This document shows, piece by piece, positions 1 through 8,180 of a DNA stretch of 64,000 nucleotides (position 1 is the first letter of the stretch; every line of letters starts with the position of its first letter). This DNA is from Isoptericola peretonis (GTDB taxonomy: Bacteria > Actinomycetota > Actinomycetes > Actinomycetales > Cellulomonadaceae). The stretch spans positions 186,001 to 250,000 of the forward strand of contig JALQCY010000006.1 of the NCBI GenBank assembly GCA_023241745.1. Reading direction: 5' to 3'. Under the pieces are notes generated by a model. The model was not told where the DNA came from and searched no databases. It saw nothing but the letters and a program-made list of their open reading frames with translations. The position numbers and the translations under genes are program-made.

Positions 1-294
1 CTGCCGGGACCACGTCCCGCCGCCGCGGGCGAGCCCGCAGGACGTCGAGGACGGTCCACGGGATCCACCGGGAGGGCAGGAGCGAGGCACAAGCCGATCG
101 CGGCGCCCAGTCTACCCGACTGAGCCGGGCCTTCCTGCGCACCGGCGCCGCAGCGCCGGAGCCACCGAGGTGCCCCCGTGGCGAGGACACACGCGCGACT
201 TCCCGGCCCGTCGAGACTGCCCCCCGGGCGACGGTGTCCACAAGGAGCTCCCGCCCGGCCCCGGAGATCCTGCGCGACGCGCCACCCTCCACCC
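1..294. other. window edge and upstream region, no gene supported
   Basis: No convincing gene lies here; the open frames do not resemble known proteins. A short perfect hairpin (7-bp arms at 142-148 and 153-159, 4-base loop) could belong to a terminator or to the leader of the peptidase gene that follows. No clear promoter was seen. Confidence 0.4.
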
Positions 295-1011
295 ATGGAC
301 CTTCCCGACGCCGCCGGTCGAGCGGCTCCGAGCCCCAGGACGACGCGCCGCGCCGCTCGCCGCGCCGCTCACCGCGTGTCGGGCGACGGAGCCCGTCGCG
401 GGCCCGCCCGTCGGGCGGCCGCACCCGCGGCACGGAGGGGCCCCGAGGCGTGCGCTCGGCCGCTGCCGGCAGCTCCCCGGGTCCGCGGCGTGCTCGGCGC
501 GGTGCTGGCGGCCGTCGCGCTGGCCGCCGGTCTCCTCACGACGCCCTCGGCCGTCGCCGACGGCCTCGCGCCGGCCGCCCCCGGCGCCGCCCCGACCATC
601 GACGGCTGGGTCCGTCCGGTGCCGGGCTCCCTCGCGAACCCGTTCGACCCGCCCGCCGAGACCTGGCTCGCCGGCCACCGCGGCGTCGACCTCTCCGCGC
701 GTCCCGGCGACGAGGTGCGCTCGCCCGCCGCGGGCGAGGTCACGTTCGCCGGCCAGGTCGCCGGCAAGCCGGTCGTCGTGGTCGGGCACGCGGACGGGCT
801 GCGCTCGACCTTCGAACCCGTCGACGGCGCGGTGCGCCGTGGCGACCGGGTGAACGCCGGTGACGTCGTGGGTCGCCTGGCCGGCACCCCCGGCCACTGC
901 GCCCCCGCCGGCTGCCTGCACTGGGGGGTGCGCCGCGGGGACGTGTACCTCGACCCGCTCGCGTTCCTCGGTGAGGCCGCACCTGTCGTGCTGCTGCCCG
1001 GCGGACCGTGA
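295..1011 (+). CDS. M23 family metallopeptidase, secreted (LytM-like)
   Basis: Probable peptidoglycan-active zinc peptidase with the LytM/M23 fold. The C-terminal half has the family signature GHRGVDLSA (metal-binding His and Asp), the SPAAGEV strand and the late CLHWGVRRG motif carrying the second catalytic histidine region. A hydrophobic Ala/Leu/Val stretch ending near PSAVADG, roughly 60-90 residues after this start, looks like a signal peptide or anchor. That is too far from the ATG at 295 for a normal signal, so the true start may be a GTG at 376 or 490. The arginine-rich N-terminus may therefore not be translated. The gene converges on xerC, and in many actinobacteria an M23 gene lies beside this locus. 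The family call is firm; the start is not. Confidence 0.8.
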   Translation: MDLPDAAGRAAPSPRTTRRAARRAAHRVSGDGARRGPARRAAAPAARRGPEACARPLPAAPRVRGVLGAVLAAVALAAGLLTTPSAVADGLAPAAPGAAPTIDGWVRPVPGSLANPFDPPAETWLAGHRGVDLSARPGDEVRSPAAGEVTFAGQVAGKPVVVVGHADGLRSTFEPVDGAVRRGDRVNAGDVVGRLAGTPGHCAPAGCLHWGVRRGDVYLDPLAFLGEAAPVVLLPGGP

Positions 1012-1047
1012 CGCCCGGCCCCGGTCACCGCCGCCGGCATCCTGACG

Positions 1048-1995
1048 TCAGGCGCGCGGGAACGCCTGTACGAACACCTTCCGCAGCCGCTCGTCGTCCA
1101 CGTGCGTGTACCGCTGCGTGGTGCCGAGGTCCGAGTGGCCCAGCACCTCCTGCACGGACCGGAGGTCGGACCCGCCCTGGAGGAGGTGGGTCGCGGCCGA
1201 GTGCCGCAGCGCATGGGGGGCGACGTCGTCCACGCCGGCCTGCGCGGCGAGCCGGTGCACCGCGTCGCGCACCTGGCGCTGCCCCCAGCGCCCCCCGCGC
1301 GCGCCGAGCAGCAGTGCCGCTCCGGACGCCGGTCGGGCCAGGGCCGGCCGCCCGGTGGCGAGCCATTCCGACACGGCCCGGGCCGCAGGGACCCCGAACG
1401 GCACCACGCGCTCCTTGCCGCCCTTGCCGAGCACCCGCACGAGCCGCTCGGTGAGGTCGACGGCGGGTACGTCGACCTGGACCAGCTCCCCCACCCGGAT
1501 GCCGCTGCCGTACAGGAGCTCGGCGGCCGCCCATGCGCGCAGTGCCGCGGGACGGTCCGCGGGCTCCGCGCCGTGCGCCGCGTCGCGGGCGGCGTCGAGC
1601 AGCGCGGACGCCGCGTCGGCGCTCAGCACCGTGGGCAGCGTCCGCGGCACCTTCGGGCTGGCGAGGCGTGCGGTGGGGTCGGTGGGGACCAGACCGACGC
1701 GGTAGGCCCACCGCAGGAAGGTCCGGGCCGCCGCTCCGCGGCGGGCGATGGTCGCCCGCGCCAGTCCTCGTTCCGCCTGCGTGGCGAGCCATCCGCGCAG
1801 CGTGGCGACGTCCATGTCCGGCAGGCCCTGCGCACCGTGCCGCACGGCGTAGCGCAGCAGCGACCCGACATCGGCGCGATAGGCGCGCCGCGTGTGCTCC
1901 GAGTGCCCTCGCTGGACGGCGAGATGCTCGTCGAAGCGGGCCAGCGCCTGTGCGAGCGGCGCCGGCAGCGGCGGGAGGTCACGGTCGGTGTCCAT
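1048..1995 (-). CDS. xerC: tyrosine recombinase XerC
   Basis: Site-specific recombinase that resolves chromosome dimers at dif, usually with XerD. The 315 residues are full length. An N-terminal SAM-like DNA-binding domain (about residues 15-105) is followed by the catalytic domain. All active-site residues are visible: Arg167 in GIRVGEL, Lys191 in GKGGKER, His261 and Arg264 in HALRH, His287 in LGHSDL, and the nucleophile Tyr296 in TQRYTHV. It lies downstream of dprA with about 140 bases between them, so it may have its own promoter. No phage or integron context is nearby, which favours the housekeeping XerC over an integrase. Confidence 0.93.
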   Translation of the reverse strand: MDTDRDLPPLPAPLAQALARFDEHLAVQRGHSEHTRRAYRADVGSLLRYAVRHGAQGLPDMDVATLRGWLATQAERGLARATIARRGAAARTFLRWAYRVGLVPTDPTARLASPKVPRTLPTVLSADAASALLDAARDAAHGAEPADRPAALRAWAAAELLYGSGIRVGELVQVDVPAVDLTERLVRVLGKGGKERVVPFGVPAARAVSEWLATGRPALARPASGAALLLGARGGRWGQRQVRDAVHRLAAQAGVDDVAPHALRHSAATHLLQGGSDLRSVQEVLGHSDLGTTQRYTHVDDERLRKVFVQAFPRA

Positions 1996-2134
1996 CCAGG
2001 TCAGTGTGCCCCCGGGCCGCCGCGGAGCAGGTCAGCGCGCCGCGCGTGTCGAGCTCGTCGCACGTCTCTCCGACGCTCAGCACCACCTGCGGCCCGGCCC
2101 GACGTCGGACGACCTGGAGACGCGGACGCTCGGC

Positions 2135-3475
2135 TCACCCGGCCACGCCGCCGGTCCGCCCGGTCCGCCCGCCGCCGGTGCCCCGACGCGGTAGCCGGCT
2201 CCAGCGACCACCGTCCTGTGCGGCGAGTCCGTGCAGCTCCAGCGCGCCGAGGCCGGAGAGCACCTCGCCGACCGACAGTCCTGCCGCCCTGGCGACGGAG
2301 TCCACGGTCGCGGAGGCGCGTGCCGGGAGCGCGTCCCACACCCGGGTCGCCCGGTCGCCGAGCACCTCCACCTCCGGAGGGGTCCTCGAGCGTGCGGGCG
2401 TCCGGCCGGACGCGTCACCGCCCGAGGGCACGGTCGCGGCCGGGGACGTGCCGTCGTACGGGCCCGCGAGCTCGGCCACCTCGGCGGCGTCGGTCACGCA
2501 CACGGCCGCGCCGTCACGCAGGAGCACGTGGCAGCCGGTCGACGTCCCCGACGTCACGGGCCCAGGCACGGCTCCGAGCGGCCTCAGGAGCCGGCTCGCG
2601 TGCCGGGCCGTCGACAGGGCGCCCGAGCGCCAGGCCGCCTCCACCACGACCGTCGCGCACGACATCGCGGCGATGACCCGGTTGCGGGCGAGGAACCGCT
2701 GCTTGTAGGGCGCCGATCCCGGCGGGACCTCGCTCACGACCGCCCCCGATCCGTCCGCCAGCCTGCGCAGCAGGTCCTGGTTGCCCGGCGGGTAGAACCG
2801 GTCGACGCCCCCGGCGAGCACCGCGACCGTCGGGGCGTCCCCCGCGAGCGCCCCACGGTGGGCGGCGGCGTCGATGCCGTAGGCCCCGCCGGACACCACC
2901 GTGAACCCTCGATCGGCGAGGCCGGCAGCGATACCCGCCGCCACCTGGTCGCCGTAGGCGCTCGACGCGCGGGCGCCCACGAGTGCCACGGACCGTTCGG
3001 CCAGGGACGCCAGGTCGCCCTCGCCCCGCACCCACAGCGCGAACGGCTGCTCCACGCCCAGGTCGGCGAGCCGCACGGGCCAGCGCGGGTCCTCGGGGAC
3101 CAGCAGCGTGCCGCCGAACCTCTCGAGCACGCGCAGCTCGCGCCGCGGGTCGAGCCGGTCCAGGCGAGGCGCCCACCGCGAGACCGCGTCCATCAGCCGG
3201 TCGGCGGCGACGTCGCTGCCGAGCGGGTCGAGCGCCGCGCCCCGCAGCGCCCTGGCCGGGTCGCGGACGGCGTCCAGGAGCCAACCGAGGGCGTCCGCCG
3301 CCCCGAGGTGGGCCACGAGGCTCCCGGCCACGCCGTCGGCAGGCTCGGCCAGCCGGCTCCAGGCGGCACGGGCGAGCACGGGGTCGTCGACGTCGAACGG
3401 CGGTACGGACGCCCGGCGCGGCACGACGTCGAGCCCGCTCGCCGGGCCCAGCGTCCCGGACGACGGCTCAGCCAT
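2135..3475 (-). CDS. dprA: DNA-processing protein DprA (Smf)
   Basis: DprA binds single-stranded DNA and loads RecA during natural transformation; its role in most actinobacteria is unproven. The 446 residues contain an N-terminal helical region, the Rossmann-like DprA core with SVALVGARASSAYG and VSGGAYGIDAAAHRGAL, and a C-terminal winged-helix (DML1-like) segment. The ATG at 3475 lies 8 bases inside the end of comM, so the two are translationally coupled. The linker before the last domain is Pro/Ser/Thr-rich. Neighbours yraN, comM and xerC are the usual actinobacterial set. Confidence 0.93.
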   Translation of the reverse strand: MAEPSSGTLGPASGLDVVPRRASVPPFDVDDPVLARAAWSRLAEPADGVAGSLVAHLGAADALGWLLDAVRDPARALRGAALDPLGSDVAADRLMDAVSRWAPRLDRLDPRRELRVLERFGGTLLVPEDPRWPVRLADLGVEQPFALWVRGEGDLASLAERSVALVGARASSAYGDQVAAGIAAGLADRGFTVVSGGAYGIDAAAHRGALAGDAPTVAVLAGGVDRFYPPGNQDLLRRLADGSGAVVSEVPPGSAPYKQRFLARNRVIAAMSCATVVVEAAWRSGALSTARHASRLLRPLGAVPGPVTSGTSTGCHVLLRDGAAVCVTDAAEVAELAGPYDGTSPAATVPSGGDASGRTPARSRTPPEVEVLGDRATRVWDALPARASATVDSVARAAGLSVGEVLSGLGALELHGLAAQDGGRWSRLPRRGTGGGRTGRTGGVAG

Positions 3476-5003
3476 GGTTTCCCCGGGTGCGCATCGTCAC
3501 GGCGGTGGAGACGTCCTCCGTGGTGGGTGCGGCGCGGCCGGCCAGGTCGGCGACGGTCCACGCGATCCGCAGTACCCGGTCCGCGCCGCGCAGGCTCAGC
3601 ACACCGCGGTCCACCATCTGCTCGACGGGCCCCAGGAGGCCCGGCCCGCCGGAACGCTCGCGCAGCCACCGTCCGGGGACCTCGGCGTTCGTCGACCACG
3701 GCGTGCCTGCCAGCCGGGCCCGCGCCGCCTCGCGGGCCTCCGCGACGCGGCCTGCCACGATGGCCGACGACTCCGCCGAGGTCCGCGCGGTGCGCTCGGC
3801 GCGCGTGACCGGCTGCACGTCCACCTGGAGGTCCACCCGGTCGAGCAGCGGGCCCGACAGCCGGCCGAAGTACCGCCGCTTCGCCGTCGGCGTGCACGCG
3901 CAGTCGAGCCCCTTGTTGACCGACGCCATCCCGCACGGGCAGGGGTTCGCCGCCAGCACCAGCTGGAACCGCGCCGGGTAGCGTGCGGCGCCGCCCGAGC
4001 GGTGCAGCACCAGCTCGCCCTGCTCGAGCGGCTGACGCAGGGTCTCCAGCACGCGCGACGGGAACTCGGGGGCCTCGTCGAGCAGCAGCACGCCGCGATG
4101 CGCCCGCGACACCGCCCCGGGCCGGGCGAGCCCGCTGCCGCCACCGACGATCGCCGCCGGTGTGGCGGTGTGGTGGGGGTCCTCGAAGGGCGGACGGGTC
4201 ACCAGGCCGTTCCCGGGGTCGAACGTCCCGGCCACCGAGTGCACCGACGTCACCTCGACCGCCTCGGCGGCGGTCAGGTCCGGCAGGATGCCCGGCAGCC
4301 GGGCCGCGAGCATCGTCTTGCCCGCGCCCGGCGGTCCCACGAGCAGCAGGTGGTGGCCGCCCGCGGCGGCGATCTCCAGCGCCACCCGTGCCTGGGCCTG
4401 GCCGACGACCTCGGCGAGGTCCCCGGGCGTGCGGCGAGCGACCGCCTGCCGCGACGGCCGGACGGGATCCAGCACCGGCACCTCCGCGAGGTCCCCGCCG
4501 TGCAGCAGCACCACCTCGGCCAGGGTGGCCGCGGCGTGCACGCGCGCACCCGGGACCAGGCGTGCCTCGTCCGCGTCGCCCGCCGCCACGACGACGTCGG
4601 GGCAGCCCGACTCGACGGCGGCCGCCACCGCGGGCAGCACGCCCCGCACGGGCTGCAGCCGGCCGTCCAGCCCCAGCTCGGCCAGGTGCACCACCCGCTC
4701 CAGGCCGGCCGCCGGGACGACGCCGTCACCCGCGAGCACCGCGACCGCGATGGCCACGTCGAACGACGAACCCGACTTGCGCAGCGACGCCGGCGAGAGG
4801 TTGACGGTGACCTTGCGGTGCGGCCACCGGATCCCGGTGGAGAGCACGGCGGCCCGCACGCGCTCCCGCGACTCGTGGAGCGCCGCGTCGGGCAGGCCGA
4901 CCAGCGTGAACCCCGGCACGGACGCGGCGAGCTGGGCCTGCACCTCCACCACGTGCCCGGTGAGCCCGGTCAACGCGACCGCAGCCGTCGTCCCCAGCCC
5001 CAT
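3468..5003 (-). CDS. comM: YifB/ComM family Mg-chelatase-like AAA ATPase
   Basis: AAA+ ATPase related to magnesium chelatase subunit I; ComM in proteobacteria is a branch-migration helicase used in transformation. The 511-residue product has an N-terminal ChlI-like domain starting MGLGTTAAVALTGL, a Walker A motif in LLVGPPGAGKTML, a Walker B motif in LLLDEAPEF, and a C-terminal Mg_chelatase_C domain with a cysteine pair (NPCPCG) and a further Cys in the LDCACTPT segment. The start was set at 5003 because the stop of yraN overlaps it as TGATG and the protein then begins at the conserved family N-terminus. Confidence 0.92.
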   Translation of the reverse strand: MGLGTTAAVALTGLTGHVVEVQAQLAASVPGFTLVGLPDAALHESRERVRAAVLSTGIRWPHRKVTVNLSPASLRKSGSSFDVAIAVAVLAGDGVVPAAGLERVVHLAELGLDGRLQPVRGVLPAVAAAVESGCPDVVVAAGDADEARLVPGARVHAAATLAEVVLLHGGDLAEVPVLDPVRPSRQAVARRTPGDLAEVVGQAQARVALEIAAAGGHHLLLVGPPGAGKTMLAARLPGILPDLTAAEAVEVTSVHSVAGTFDPGNGLVTRPPFEDPHHTATPAAIVGGGSGLARPGAVSRAHRGVLLLDEAPEFPSRVLETLRQPLEQGELVLHRSGGAARYPARFQLVLAANPCPCGMASVNKGLDCACTPTAKRRYFGRLSGPLLDRVDLQVDVQPVTRAERTARTSAESSAIVAGRVAEAREAARARLAGTPWSTNAEVPGRWLRERSGGPGLLGPVEQMVDRGVLSLRGADRVLRIAWTVADLAGRAAPTTEDVSTAVTMRTRGNHG

Positions 5004-5362
5004 CAGAGCACCCCCACGAGGTGCTCGACCTGCGCGGCCCCGGCGCGGGGCAGCACGACCGCCACGACGTCGATCCGTACCTCGCGGCAGCGCACGCCGC
5101 GGTGCTCGGCGAGCCACTGCCCGATGAGCCGCCGGATACGCGACAGCTTGGCGGGCGTGACGGCCTCCGCAGGGTGCCCGAAGGCCGTGCCCCGGCGCGT
5201 CTTGACCTCGATGGCGACCACGACGTCACCGTCCCGCGCGACGAGGTCGAGCTCCCCGCCCGTCCCCCGCCAGTTGCGCTCCAGCACCTCGAGACCGTGC
5301 GCCTCGACGTGGCGCGCGGCCACCCGTTCCCCGTACCGCCCGACGGCGTCCTTCGCCCGCAT
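5003..5362 (-). CDS. yraN: YraN family protein (UPF0102, endonuclease-like fold)
   Basis: Small protein of 119 residues with the predicted PD-(D/E)XK nuclease fold of UPF0102. The visible signature is GELDLVARDGDVVVAIEVKT, with the Asp and the Glu-X-Lys of the putative active site. The cellular role of the family is unsettled. It is first in a coupled yraN-comM-dprA run, with a one-base overlap to comM. Confidence 0.9.
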   Translation of the reverse strand: MRAKDAVGRYGERVAARHVEAHGLEVLERNWRGTGGELDLVARDGDVVVAIEVKTRRGTAFGHPAEAVTPAKLSRIRRLIGQWLAEHRGVRCREVRIDVVAVVLPRAGAAQVEHLVGVL

Positions 5363-5433
5363 CGAACCACCTCCGCGGGGAAGCCTCGCCGTCGCGGGGG
5401 TGCTCGGGGAGCCTGCGGCCGACGCTGTGGACC

Positions 5434-5472
5434 GCCGTCCGCCTGGGGGCAGGTTCGGAGCCTACGGACGGC
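5434..5472 (-). terminator. possible terminator after the lepB-rnhB-DUF2469 run
   Basis: An inverted repeat GCCGTCCG/CGGACGGC (5434-5441 and 5465-5472) with a loop of 23 bases lies just downstream of the DUF2469 stop on the minus strand. There is no U-tract and the loop is long, so it may instead be chance or part of the yraN promoter region. Confidence 0.3.
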
Positions 5473-5513
5473 GTGTTGCGTCCGGCGGAGGCGTCGGCGT
5501 CCCGATCGAGGCG

Positions 5514-5813
5514 CTACAGCGCGAGCTCGGCCTTGGCGAGCTCCTCGACGTTGACGTCCTTGAACGTGACGACGCGCACCGACTTCACGAACCGCGCGGA
5601 GCGGTAGACGTCCCACACCCAGGCGTCGGCCAGGCGGAGCTCGAAGTAGACCTCCCCCGCCGCGGACCGCACCTGCAGGTCCACCTGGTTCGCCAGGTAG
5701 AACCGGCGCTCGGTCTCCACGACGTACGAGAACAGTCCCACCACGTCGCGGTACTCGCGGTAGAGCGCGAGCTCCATCTCGGTCTCGTAGTTCTCGAGGT
5801 CTTCGGCGCTCAC
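5514..5813 (-). CDS. DUF2469 domain-containing protein
   Basis: Conserved actinobacterial protein of 99 residues and unknown function. It begins VSAEDLENYETEMELALYRE and keeps the family pattern of an acidic N-terminus followed by FSYVVETERRFYLANQV. The GTG start at 5813 overlaps the rnhB stop as GTGA, so the two are coupled. Its regular position beside rnhB in actinobacteria supports the call but gives no function. Confidence 0.9.
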   Translation of the reverse strand: MSAEDLENYETEMELALYREYRDVVGLFSYVVETERRFYLANQVDLQVRSAAGEVYFELRLADAWVWDVYRSARFVKSVRVVTFKDVNVEELAKAELAL

Positions 5814-6673
5814 GGAGCCATCATCCCATCGCGCAGGACCGGGTCGAGCGTGGCGCCGGGTGCGCCGGGGACCTGCGCGTCGCCGGGGGCGGTGTCGTCG
5901 GCGAGCGCCCGCAGGTTCCAGGAGCGCCGGTGCTGCGGCGTGGGGCCGTGCCGACGCAACGCGTCGAGGTGAGCCGGGGCCGAGTACCCCTTGTTCTGGT
6001 CCCAGGCGAAGGCCGGGTACTGACGGGCGAGCCGCACGAGCAGCCCGTCGCGCTCCACCTTGGCGAGCACGCTCGCCGCCGCGACCGACGAGCACTGCAG
6101 GTCCGCCTTGACGAGGGTGCGGACGGCGGGCTCGGGCACGTCGGGGCCCAGCACGGGGTCGAGGGCCGCGGCCTCGAACAGGTCGACGTCGCCCCGGCTC
6201 AGCCAGTCGTGCGAGCCGTCCAGCAGCACCACGTCCACGTCCCCGCAGGTGCGGCGCACCTGGGCGAGGGCGCGACGGCCGGCGAGGCGCAGCGCGGCCA
6301 CGATGCCGTGCGCGTCGATCTCGGCGGGGCCGGCGTGCCCGACGGCCCACGCGACGCCCCACCGCTCCAGCTGCGGCACCATCGCCACCCGCGCCGCCGG
6401 CGTGAGCAGCTTGGAGTCGGTCAGGCCTTGAGGGGCGGTGCGGGTCGCGGCGTCGACCACGACCACGCCCACGCTCACGGGGCCGGCGAGCGCCCCGCGA
6501 CCGACCTCGTCCATGCCGGCCACGAGACGGGCGCCGCCCGTGAGCAGCGACCGCTCCTGGCGCAGGGTCGGGCTGCGGCGCGGCTGCCTCGCGCCACCGT
6601 TCGCGGCAGCGGTCGAGGCCCGGCGCGGCGGCGTCGGTCGGCGGACCGTGTCGGGACCGACGAGCGAGGTCAC
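5810..6673 (-). CDS. rnhB: ribonuclease HII
   Basis: Removes RNA from RNA-DNA hybrids, including single ribonucleotides in DNA. The 287-residue product has the catalytic N-terminus GMDEVGRGALAGPV (first Asp and Glu), a middle Asp in VVLLDGSHDW, and a conserved stretch SSVAAASVLAKVERD. About 45 N-terminal residues precede the usual start, and there is a Pro/Ala-rich C-terminal tail. The GTG at 6673 overlaps the lepB stop as GTGA, which fixes this start in preference to upstream ones. Confidence 0.93.
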   Translation of the reverse strand: MTSLVGPDTVRRPTPPRRASTAAANGGARQPRRSPTLRQERSLLTGGARLVAGMDEVGRGALAGPVSVGVVVVDAATRTAPQGLTDSKLLTPAARVAMVPQLERWGVAWAVGHAGPAEIDAHGIVAALRLAGRRALAQVRRTCGDVDVVLLDGSHDWLSRGDVDLFEAAALDPVLGPDVPEPAVRTLVKADLQCSSVAAASVLAKVERDGLLVRLARQYPAFAWDQNKGYSAPAHLDALRRHGPTPQHRRSWNLRALADDTAPGDAQVPGAPGATLDPVLRDGMMAP

Positions 6674-7488
6674 GGCTCGGGCACCTTCGCGAAGACCTCG
6701 CCGGGGTTGCGCAGCCACGTCGCGTCGGCCAGCGGCCAGACGGTGGCGAAGGTCGAGCCGACCACGTTGTCCATCGGTACGAACCCGCCGCCGGGCTTGC
6801 CCGTGTTGTAACGAGAGTCCTGAGAGTTCTGCCTGTTGTCGCCCATCACGAACAGCATGCCCTCCGGCACCACCGTGTCGAAAGGGTCCTGGCTCGGCAC
6901 CGAGCCCGGCTTGGTGTACGACTCCTCGTCGATCGGCTCGCCGTTGATGCTCACGCGCCCCTCGGCGTCGCAGCAGGTCACGTGATCGCCCGGCGTGCCG
7001 ATGACGCGCTTGATCAGGTGGTCGCCGGTCTCCTGCGGCAGCAGGCCCACGAAGGTCAGGACGTTCGTCACCGCCTGCCCCACCGGCGTGCGCTCCGGCG
7101 GCTCGTACGGGGGCAGCCAGCCACCCGGGTCCTTGAACACCACGATGTCGCCGCGGGCCACGTCGAACACGTCGGGGACCATGCGGGAGACCATGACGCG
7201 GTCCCCGATCTCGAGCGTGTCCTCCATGGACCCGCTGGGGATGTAGAACGCCTGCACGAGGAACGTCTTGATGATCCACGAGAGCACGAGGGCGCTGATC
7301 ACGATGATCGCCGTCTCGCGCAGCACGCCGAGGCCTCGTCGCGGCGCGGGCGCCGCCTGGCCGCCGTGCCCCGTCCCGACCACGGCGTCGAAGCCGCCGG
7401 CCCCGTCGCCACCCGCCGCGTCCGCGGGGTCGTGGGGGCGGGGCTGGTGCGCGCTCGGCCGGTCGGTCACGGGATCGGAGTCTGCCAC
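6670..7488 (-). CDS. lepB: signal peptidase I
   Basis: Membrane serine protease that cleaves signal peptides from exported proteins. The 272 residues comprise a Pro/Gly-rich cytoplasmic N-terminus, one transmembrane helix (about 57-80), and an extracytoplasmic catalytic domain. The nucleophile Ser87 is in YIPSGSMEDTL, the general base Lys160 in HLIKRVIGTPGD, and the box E motif in GDNRQNSQDSR. It is the first gene of a coupled lepB-rnhB-DUF2469 unit, with rplS upstream after a terminator. Confidence 0.95.
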   Translation of the reverse strand: MADSDPVTDRPSAHQPRPHDPADAAGGDGAGGFDAVVGTGHGGQAAPAPRRGLGVLRETAIIVISALVLSWIIKTFLVQAFYIPSGSMEDTLEIGDRVMVSRMVPDVFDVARGDIVVFKDPGGWLPPYEPPERTPVGQAVTNVLTFVGLLPQETGDHLIKRVIGTPGDHVTCCDAEGRVSINGEPIDEESYTKPGSVPSQDPFDTVVPEGMLFVMGDNRQNSQDSRYNTGKPGGGFVPMDNVVGSTFATVWPLADATWLRNPGEVFAKVPEP

Positions 7489-7563
7489 GCCCTCACTCTT
7501 TCACTCGGCACCGTCCAGGGCGAAACCGCCGTCGACCGCGTCCGGCACGTCCCGTGGGACGAC

Positions 7564-7599
7564 GGACGGGCGGCCCTGCCGTAGCAGGACCGCCCGTCC
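7564..7599 (-). terminator. rplS terminator
   Basis: A 16-bp stem with one mismatch (7564-7579 and 7584-7599) closed by a 4-base loop lies 37 bases past the rplS stop. There is no long U-run, as is common for actinobacterial terminators. Confidence 0.75.
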
Positions 7600-7635
7600 G
7601 GTGCGGTGCGCGTCAGCGCGACGTGACGCGGGGCG

Positions 7636-7995
7636 TCACTTCGCGGTGGGCGTCTCGCGCTTCTCGCGGATCTTCGCCTTCTTGCCGCGCAGGTTGCGCA
7701 GGTAGTACAGCTTCGCGCGGCGGACGACGCCGCGCGACACGACGTCGATCGAGTCGATCGTCGGGGCGTGCAGGGGGAACGTGCGCTCCACGCCGACACC
7801 GAAGCTGATCTTGCGAACGGTGAACGTCTCGCGGACGCCGCCGCCCTGGCGCGCGATGACGATGCCCTGGAACGCCTGGACGCGCGAGCGGTTGCCCTCG
7901 ACGACCTTGACGTTGACCTTGACGGTGTCGCCGGCGCGGAAGTCCGGGACGTCGGAGCGCAGCGAGGCTGCGTCGACGGAGTCGAGCGTGTGCAT
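7636..7995 (-). CDS. rplS: 50S ribosomal protein L19
   Basis: L19 sits at the 30S-50S interface. The 119-residue product begins MHTLDSVDAASLRSDVPDF and contains VQAFQGIVIARQGGG and the basic C-terminal segment RAKLYYLRNLRGKKAKIREK. The ATG at 7995 was chosen over a codon 48 bases upstream because it gives the family N-terminus and is preceded by GGGGAGAG. The gene is separated from trmD by about 170 bases carrying a repeated complementary sequence (see the regulatory entry). Confidence 0.96.
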   Translation of the reverse strand: MHTLDSVDAASLRSDVPDFRAGDTVKVNVKVVEGNRSRVQAFQGIVIARQGGGVRETFTVRKISFGVGVERTFPLHAPTIDSIDVVSRGVVRRAKLYYLRNLRGKKAKIREKRETPTAK

Positions 7996-8010
7996 GGTTC
8001 TCTCCCCGCC

Positions 8011-8180
8011 CTGCCACAGGTCAGGAGCAAGATCGTGGCGCACCCGGAGGGCGCGCGGTGTCTGACGGATCGGGTGGTGCGTCGGCTTCTCGACCGGACG
8101 CGCCGCTCAGCAGCACGTCGTGACCTCCCCTGTGGCAGAGGCCGGTCGGCGAACACACCAGCGCCCTATTCTGCCACAGG
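8011..8180 (-). promoter_or_regulatory. trmD-rplS intercistronic RNA with alternative pairings
   Basis: Read on the minus strand, three related segments occur in order. A is CCTGTGGCAGA (8180-8170), overlapping the trmD stop. B is its exact 11-base complement TCTGCCACAGG (8139-8129). C is CCTGTGGCAG (8020-8011), about 16 bases before the rplS start and next to its GGGGAGAG ribosome-binding site. B can pair with A (11 bp) or with C (10 bp), but not both. This is the layout of a two-state RNA switch or an attenuated autoregulatory leader. Pairing is seen in the sequence; regulation is inference. Confidence 0.5.

Noticed and set aside
1048..1995. Phage integrase or integron
   Set aside because: Gene order and motifs fit housekeeping XerC, and there is no attachment site, tRNA or phage gene nearby.
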